The notes under the pieces were generated by a model. The model had not been told where the DNA came from. It did no database searches and saw nothing but the letters and a program-made list of their open reading frames with translations. The translations under genes were made by a program, and so were the position numbers. Below are positions 60,995-64,000 of a stretch of DNA of 64,000 nucleotides, piece after piece (within the stretch, counting starts at the first letter, position 1; each line of letters starts with the position of its first letter). The stretch comes from Fuerstiella marisgermanici (GTDB taxonomy: Bacteria > Planctomycetota > Planctomycetia > Planctomycetales > Planctomycetaceae), in contig NZ_CP017641.1 of assembly GCF_001983935.1 (NCBI RefSeq), positions 4,836,001 to 4,900,000 on the forward strand. The letters are read 5' to 3'.

Positions 60995-61750
60995 ATGACG
61001 CATCGAACAATTGGGAAAGCGGGCCTGTGGCTTGGTGGCACATGTATCGTGACCGGAATGCTGCTGGCCGCCAGTCAGCCTCAAACATCAGCCAGCGCAG
61101 ATAAGCCATCCGTGAGAACAGACTCACACCCGCTGCAATCGTTCAATCCATTGATCGGATCGTGGCGTGGTGTCGGACAACTGAAGCGAGGGTCTCAAAA
61201 GGGTGCATGGATCGAAAAGGCGACTTGCGAATGGAGTTTCGAGAACAAACAAACGTCCATTGTGTTGAAGTCTGACAAAGGCCGGCAGTTCGAAAACCTG
61301 GCACTCAAATGGGACCAGCCGAACAAGCAACTGCTTCTGCTGCAAACCGATGGCGACACTGTTCACGAATACCGAGGCACGATGCCGGACAAGTGGCCGG
61401 ACCGGATTGTCCTGGTCTCACCACCAGATGCAGACGGAGTCAGCCGTCGGTGCACGATCCAGCAGCTTAGCGACATTCGAGCTACGCTACTGTTCGAACA
61501 GCAAACGTCACCCAGCGGAAGTTTTCGCCGAGTCGCCGGCATCGGCTACACGCGATCAGGCGAAAAACTGGCCGAAGCAGGAGGCAACCAGCGGAAGTGC
61601 ATCGTCACCGGTGGACTGGGGACGATTCCAGTATCGCATAAGGGCGAAACATTTTACGTTTGCTGTCAGGGCTGCGTGCAGGCGTTCAACGATTCGCCGG
61701 ATGAAATCATCTCAGAATACCGAGCGTCGCTGACAACGAAGAAGAAGTGA
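60995..61750 (+). CDS. Secreted protein with YHS/TRASH-like C-terminal domain
   Basis: 251 residues from ATG 60995, preceded by CAGGA; the earlier in-frame start at 60908 is not supported. A signal peptide or membrane segment (GLWLGGTCIVTGMLLAAS) is followed by about 160 residues resembling a THAP4/lipocalin-like beta-rich domain (LIGSWRGVGQLKRGSQ, FEQQTSPSGSFRR). The last 45 residues, KCIVTGGLGTIPVSHKGETF plus YVCCQGCVQAF, form a YHS/TRASH-like metal-binding domain with cysteines in CIVTG and CCQGC. It may sense or carry copper or another metal; inference only. A terminator lies just downstream. Confidence 0.75.
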   Translation: MTHRTIGKAGLWLGGTCIVTGMLLAASQPQTSASADKPSVRTDSHPLQSFNPLIGSWRGVGQLKRGSQKGAWIEKATCEWSFENKQTSIVLKSDKGRQFENLALKWDQPNKQLLLLQTDGDTVHEYRGTMPDKWPDRIVLVSPPDADGVSRRCTIQQLSDIRATLLFEQQTSPSGSFRRVAGIGYTRSGEKLAEAGGNQRKCIVTGGLGTIPVSHKGETFYVCCQGCVQAFNDSPDEIISEYRASLTTKKK

Positions 61751-61762
61751 ACAAAACGCGAC

Positions 61763-61792
61763 GAAGCCCGACTTTTCGAAAAGCCGGGCTTC
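61763..61792. terminator. Hairpin terminator between convergent genes
   Basis: GAAGCCCG (61763-61770) pairs with CGGGCTTC (61785-61792); after one mismatch CTTTTCGAAAAG continues the stem to a very tight loop. It separates the YHS-like gene and the beta-propeller gene. The outer arm is the same GAAGCCCG as in the hairpin at 13669-13700. Confidence 0.75.
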
Positions 61793-61826
61793 GATTCACA
61801 TCTGCTCTAACAACATTCAGCGCCGA

Positions 61827-62894
61827 TTAGTTAGCCGCTGGCTTCTTCTTGCCAGTAAACTTCTTGATGCCCGAAATGGCAACAATCTGGCCCTTGTCTT
61901 TGTCAAACTCGGCTCCCAATTGAGCCACATACAAATCGCCGTCAGGTCCGAACGCACACGAAACAGGTCCGTGCAGTTTCTCGCCGATCACGCGAACTTT
62001 GGCGTCGTCGCCTTCCTTTGGCAAGTTCACTCGTGCCAATCGACCGGCCTTAACTTCCGTCAAAGCCCAGTTGTTGTCGACTACGACCAGCGACTTCGTT
62101 TCAGGAATTTGGGCGAAGCCCATCGGATCGGTCAGGCCAGGCAAATTCCATTTCCTGACGACTTCCTTCTTCTTCACATTCCACTGAACAATCAGTCCGT
62201 CATCTTTGCCGCCAGCTCCGGAATACAGTGCCAGAATGCTGTTTTTACCCCAAGGCATCGTGTCCATCGGTGAGTTGATTTCGATGCCTGCGTCATCGGC
62301 TGAAGCCAGTCCGCTTAGTTTCTTGCTGGCGACGTCGACAGAAAGTACCCACGTCTTCGCATCCGATCCCTGACCGGCCACGTAGACAGTACTGCCGTCT
62401 TCCGAAACGCTAAGCCCTGTCAAATTGCCTTCGCCGTTGTCTTTGTCGTCGTCAGAAGTCGGCCCAACACTGTTGGTCGCTTTGCCGCTGTCGACCGTGC
62501 CGGCAGCATCGTAGAACACAACGGTCTCTTTGCCGTCGCCCAACCCCGCGTTTGTTACGGCGAGCGTCTTATCATTCACCCATACAGACGATAGTGGTCC
62601 AAGCTTGAATCGCTTCGCGCCAGTTTCGGCGTCGACCTTCCAGTACTCTGTCTGGAAACCAGTAATATACTTTTCAGCCTTGCCGTCCTTCACCAGCAAG
62701 ACCTGGCCGTTGCCGGAATCGCAGACGGTCAACACGCCAGACGGGCTAAAGCTGACGGACGACGGATTGGTGAGTCCACCAAGGACAAGGCGGCCCGAGA
62801 ATTGTTTTTTCAGACCAAGGTCAATGTCCTCAGCAGTTGCGGTCGTCGCGACGCCAGCAACGAGTAACGTGGCAAGAAAAGAGCGGATACGCAT
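61827..62894 (-). CDS. Secreted beta-propeller protein
   Basis: 355 residues with a signal peptide (MRIRSFLATLLVAGVATTATA). Repeated motifs such as SVSFSPSGVLTVCDSGNGQVL, GLSVSEDGSTVYVAGQGSDA and CAFGPDGDLYVAQLGAEFD are typical of NHL/SMP-30-type or WD40-like propellers with about six blades. No catalytic residues are evident. It probably functions in the periplasm; the substrate is unknown. Confidence 0.8.
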   Translation of the reverse strand: MRIRSFLATLLVAGVATTATAEDIDLGLKKQFSGRLVLGGLTNPSSVSFSPSGVLTVCDSGNGQVLLVKDGKAEKYITGFQTEYWKVDAETGAKRFKLGPLSSVWVNDKTLAVTNAGLGDGKETVVFYDAAGTVDSGKATNSVGPTSDDDKDNGEGNLTGLSVSEDGSTVYVAGQGSDAKTWVLSVDVASKKLSGLASADDAGIEINSPMDTMPWGKNSILALYSGAGGKDDGLIVQWNVKKKEVVRKWNLPGLTDPMGFAQIPETKSLVVVDNNWALTEVKAGRLARVNLPKEGDDAKVRVIGEKLHGPVSCAFGPDGDLYVAQLGAEFDKDKGQIVAISGIKKFTGKKKPAAN

Positions 62895-63299
62895 AAGAAT
62901 AATTCTCCTTGTTGAATTTGGGTTATTGAGTCAAATCGGTCTGCCGTAGATTGCAGCCACTTATGCCCAAGTTTGCAAGCGGGCGCAGCCCTGGGGCGGG
63001 AACGTTTACGTGCAATCGACAGATTGTGGTCTCAATTTCCAATACTGCGAACAACGCTCGTTTTCGTTCAAAACTGAACACTGTAAGCGTTTCCAACCTT
63101 CAGCTCGGCAGTGCCGGGCAGGAATTGAGTCCACAGCGATCCGCCTCAACGGGAAAAATAAAGATCCTGTGAAATCGAACTTCGCCGAGGCTGAAGAGGC
63201 ATCCGCTTGTTGAAAGTTGCGTTCGCGCATGACCTTCGTACAATCAGGTTCCCACCTTCTTTCCCCACACTTCCCGCCAGTCGTTGAAAGCCACACGCG
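62895..63299. other. Divergent intergenic region
   Basis: 405 bases containing the promoters of the propeller and ceramidase-like genes; no gene or notable repeat was seen. Confidence 0.4.
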
Positions 63300-64000
63300 A
63301 TGAGACACTCCAATTCCTGCCTGCTGCGCGTTTTCCTCCTGTTCGCGTTTGTGACGACCGCTGCAACGTCCGCAGCGGCTAAATCCGAGTGGCAAGCGGG
63401 TGTGGCAAAGCGAGTGATCACGCCGCCACAACCGATGTGGATGTCCGGCTACGCAGGGCGAAAGGGCCCGGCAGAAGGAAAGCTGCACGATTTGTGGGCG
63501 AAGGCTTTGGTCCTGCAGAGTCCTGACGGCGAACGGCTGGTCCTTGTGAGTCTTGACCTTGTCGGGATCGGCCGCGACGTTTCTCAGGGGATTTGCAAAA
63601 AGCTGCAGGAAACGCACAGTCTTCGCCGTTCGCAGATTTCTATCTGCACCTCGCACACTCACACCGGCCCCGTTGTTGGCCGAAATCTGATCACGATGTA
63701 CAGCCTTACTGAGCAGCACAAGTCGCTGATCGATGAATACGCTGTCTTCCTTCAGGACGCAGTCGGCAAAGTCGTTGCCGAAGCCTTCAGCAATGTTCAA
63801 TCGGCCAGCGTCAGCTATGGTCTTGGCAAGGCGACCTTCGCCGTCAACCGGCGTAACAATCGTGAAGCGGACGTTCCGATGCTGCGTGAAAACGGCGAAC
63901 TAAAAGGCCCTGTCGACCATTCCGCTCCCGTGCTGGCTGTCAGAAATGAAAAAGGCGAACTGTCGGCTGTCGTGTTCGGCTACGCCTGCCATGCGACAGT
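63300..64000 (+). CDS. Neutral/alkaline ceramidase-like protein, 3' end outside window
   Basis: The ATG at 63300 starts a signal peptide (MRHSNSCLLRVFLLFAFVTTAATSAAA) and the frame continues to the window edge (233 residues shown). WQAGVAKRVITPP, WMSGYAGRK and ISICTSHTHTGPVVGRN match the neutral/alkaline non-lysosomal ceramidase family, including the HTHTGP zinc-site motif. Later FGYACHATV is also typical. Such proteins cleave ceramides or similar amides and in planctomycetes are abundant, where their true substrates are unknown. The C-terminal half is not in this window. Confidence 0.85.
   Translation, partial: MRHSNSCLLRVFLLFAFVTTAATSAAAKSEWQAGVAKRVITPPQPMWMSGYAGRKGPAEGKLHDLWAKALVLQSPDGERLVLVSLDLVGIGRDVSQGICKKLQETHSLRRSQISICTSHTHTGPVVGRNLITMYSLTEQHKSLIDEYAVFLQDAVGKVVAEAFSNVQSASVSYGLGKATFAVNRRNNREADVPMLRENGELKGPVDHSAPVLAVRNEKGELSAVVFGYACHAT

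Noticed and set aside
63006-63800. 264-residue minus-strand frame
   Set aside because: Antisense to the ceramidase-like gene, which has the HTHTGP motif and a signal peptide.
1-64000. CRISPR array, prophage or transposon genes
   Set aside because: No regular direct repeats with spacers, no phage structural genes, no transposase or integrase were found by eye in either strand.

Overview
The window looks like a planctomycete chromosome. The evidence is a secreted DUF1501 / PPC / DUF1549-DUF1553 / cytochrome-c-WD40 operon, a Ser/Thr kinase fused to a STAND-type NTPase and a sulfatase-modifying-factor (FGE-like) domain, an FG-GAP protein, squalene-cyclase-like toroid proteins, a neutral-ceramidase-like protein, many GTG/TTG starts with few strong Shine-Dalgarno sites, and an intergenic palindrome of a type I recall as frequent in planctomycetes. 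No rRNA, tRNA, CRISPR, transposase or prophage genes were found. Genus is not determinable here; the genus-level context is inference.

Layout. 1-2,931: two small membrane proteins on the minus strand (the first cut by the window edge), then a coiled-coil membrane protein with a clear terminator. 2,988-8,750: family-5-like uracil-DNA glycosylase, mnmE, an SAM methyltransferase, a UbiA prenyltransferase, a small transporter-like membrane protein and an Asp-nucleophile alpha/beta hydrolase. 8,787-12,436: comB-like phosphatase, mazG and leuA. leuA is preceded by a complete-looking leucine attenuator: promoter, 15-residue Leu-rich leader peptide, antiterminator segment and terminator. 12,667-13,530: NAD-dependent epimerase-like protein. 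13,731-23,072: the four-gene secreted operon on the minus strand. 23,580-24,522: poorly coding stretch with nested inverted repeats. 24,523-30,000: M1-type metallopeptidase joined to an Omp85-like barrel, then feoA-feoB. 30,403-35,013: ffh, rpsP, trmD, rplS, a small membrane protein, yraN and an EVE-domain protein. 35,016-39,975: FG-GAP protein, metallophosphoesterase, yidC.

40,094-48,910 is the most unusual protein-coding block: a papain-like peptidase, a protein ending in a Cys/Gly-rich tail, a two-domain glycosyltransferase with its own Cys cluster, and the 1,792-residue kinase-STAND-FGE protein, all on the plus strand. They may form a functional module, but this is inference from adjacency. 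48,945-64,000 holds a sulfotransferase, a GNAT protein, two lipoproteins, two toroid proteins, an HlyD-like protein, an FHA protein, ubiE/menG, a protein with a YHS/TRASH-like tail, a beta-propeller protein and a truncated ceramidase-like gene.

Two sequence-level discoveries stand out: the leuA attenuator, whose leader peptide appears to begin at the transcription start, and a family of four ~104-nt intergenic repeats (10.5, 13.5, 51.4 and 56.8 kb) with conserved internal dyads. All family assignments are from reading the translated sequence; no database search was run.
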